From: Prevotellaceae bacterium
Lineage (GTDB): Bacteria; Bacteroidota; Bacteroidia; Bacteroidales; UBA932
Assembly (NCBI GenBank): GCA_031267855.1
Contig: JAIRYH010000154.1
Span: 1 to 5,219, forward strand
Direction of reading: 5' to 3'
DNA length: 5,219 bases
Under the pieces are notes generated by a model. That model saw only the letters and a program-made list of their open reading frames with translations, searched no databases and had not been told where the DNA came from. Shown here one piece after another: positions 5,197 to 5,219 of the stretch. Within the stretch, counting starts at the first letter, position 1; each line of letters opens with the position of its first letter. The position numbers were made by a program, and so were the translations under genes.

Positions 5197-5219
5197 GCGC
5201 ATATCATTTTAACTGCTGA

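Overview
The window looks like an ordinary chromosomal stretch of a member of the Bacteroidota, most likely Bacteroidales. The evidence is repeated TAnnTTTG-type promoter boxes (347-354 on +; 2683-2676, 3544-3537 and 5087-5080 on -), genes with no Shine-Dalgarno sequence, a coiled-coil OmpA lipoprotein of the kind common in this phylum, and an 'SPFVFSREV...GR' ATPase of a type expanded in Bacteroidales. Coding GC is fairly high and intergenic DNA is AT-rich. The genetic code looks standard: thrC ends at TGA at the normal family length.

Left part, + strand: bases 1-381 hold no convincing gene. They contain a leftward promoter box, a 132-base open frame broken by one in-frame TGA, a nested inverted repeat, and the promoter of the next gene. 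Then comes a two-gene unit: an OmpA-family outer-membrane lipoprotein (382-1329) and, 12 bases later, a P-loop ATPase with a C-terminal winged helix (1342-2472). Both nucleotide-binding motifs of the ATPase are off consensus.

Right part, - strand, converging on the first unit: threonine synthase thrC (4945-3644), a YugP-type membrane zinc peptidase (3464-2781) and tRNA-Gln(UUG) (2648-2578). The tRNA has its own near-perfect promoter and a strong Rho-independent terminator between it and the ATPase gene. thrC and the peptidase each have their own -7 box. I see no functional link between thrC, the peptidase and the tRNA beyond shared direction.

The right edge (4946-5219) is non-coding but structured. 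It holds a 9-bp tandem repeat in frame with thrC, a 9-bp hairpin at the predicted 5' end of the thrC mRNA, and two small adjacent hairpins resembling a REP-type element. I found no CRISPR array, insertion sequence, rRNA or clear new multi-gene system. The best items for a second look are the ATPase with altered Walker motifs, the thrC leader and the TGA-interrupted small frame.
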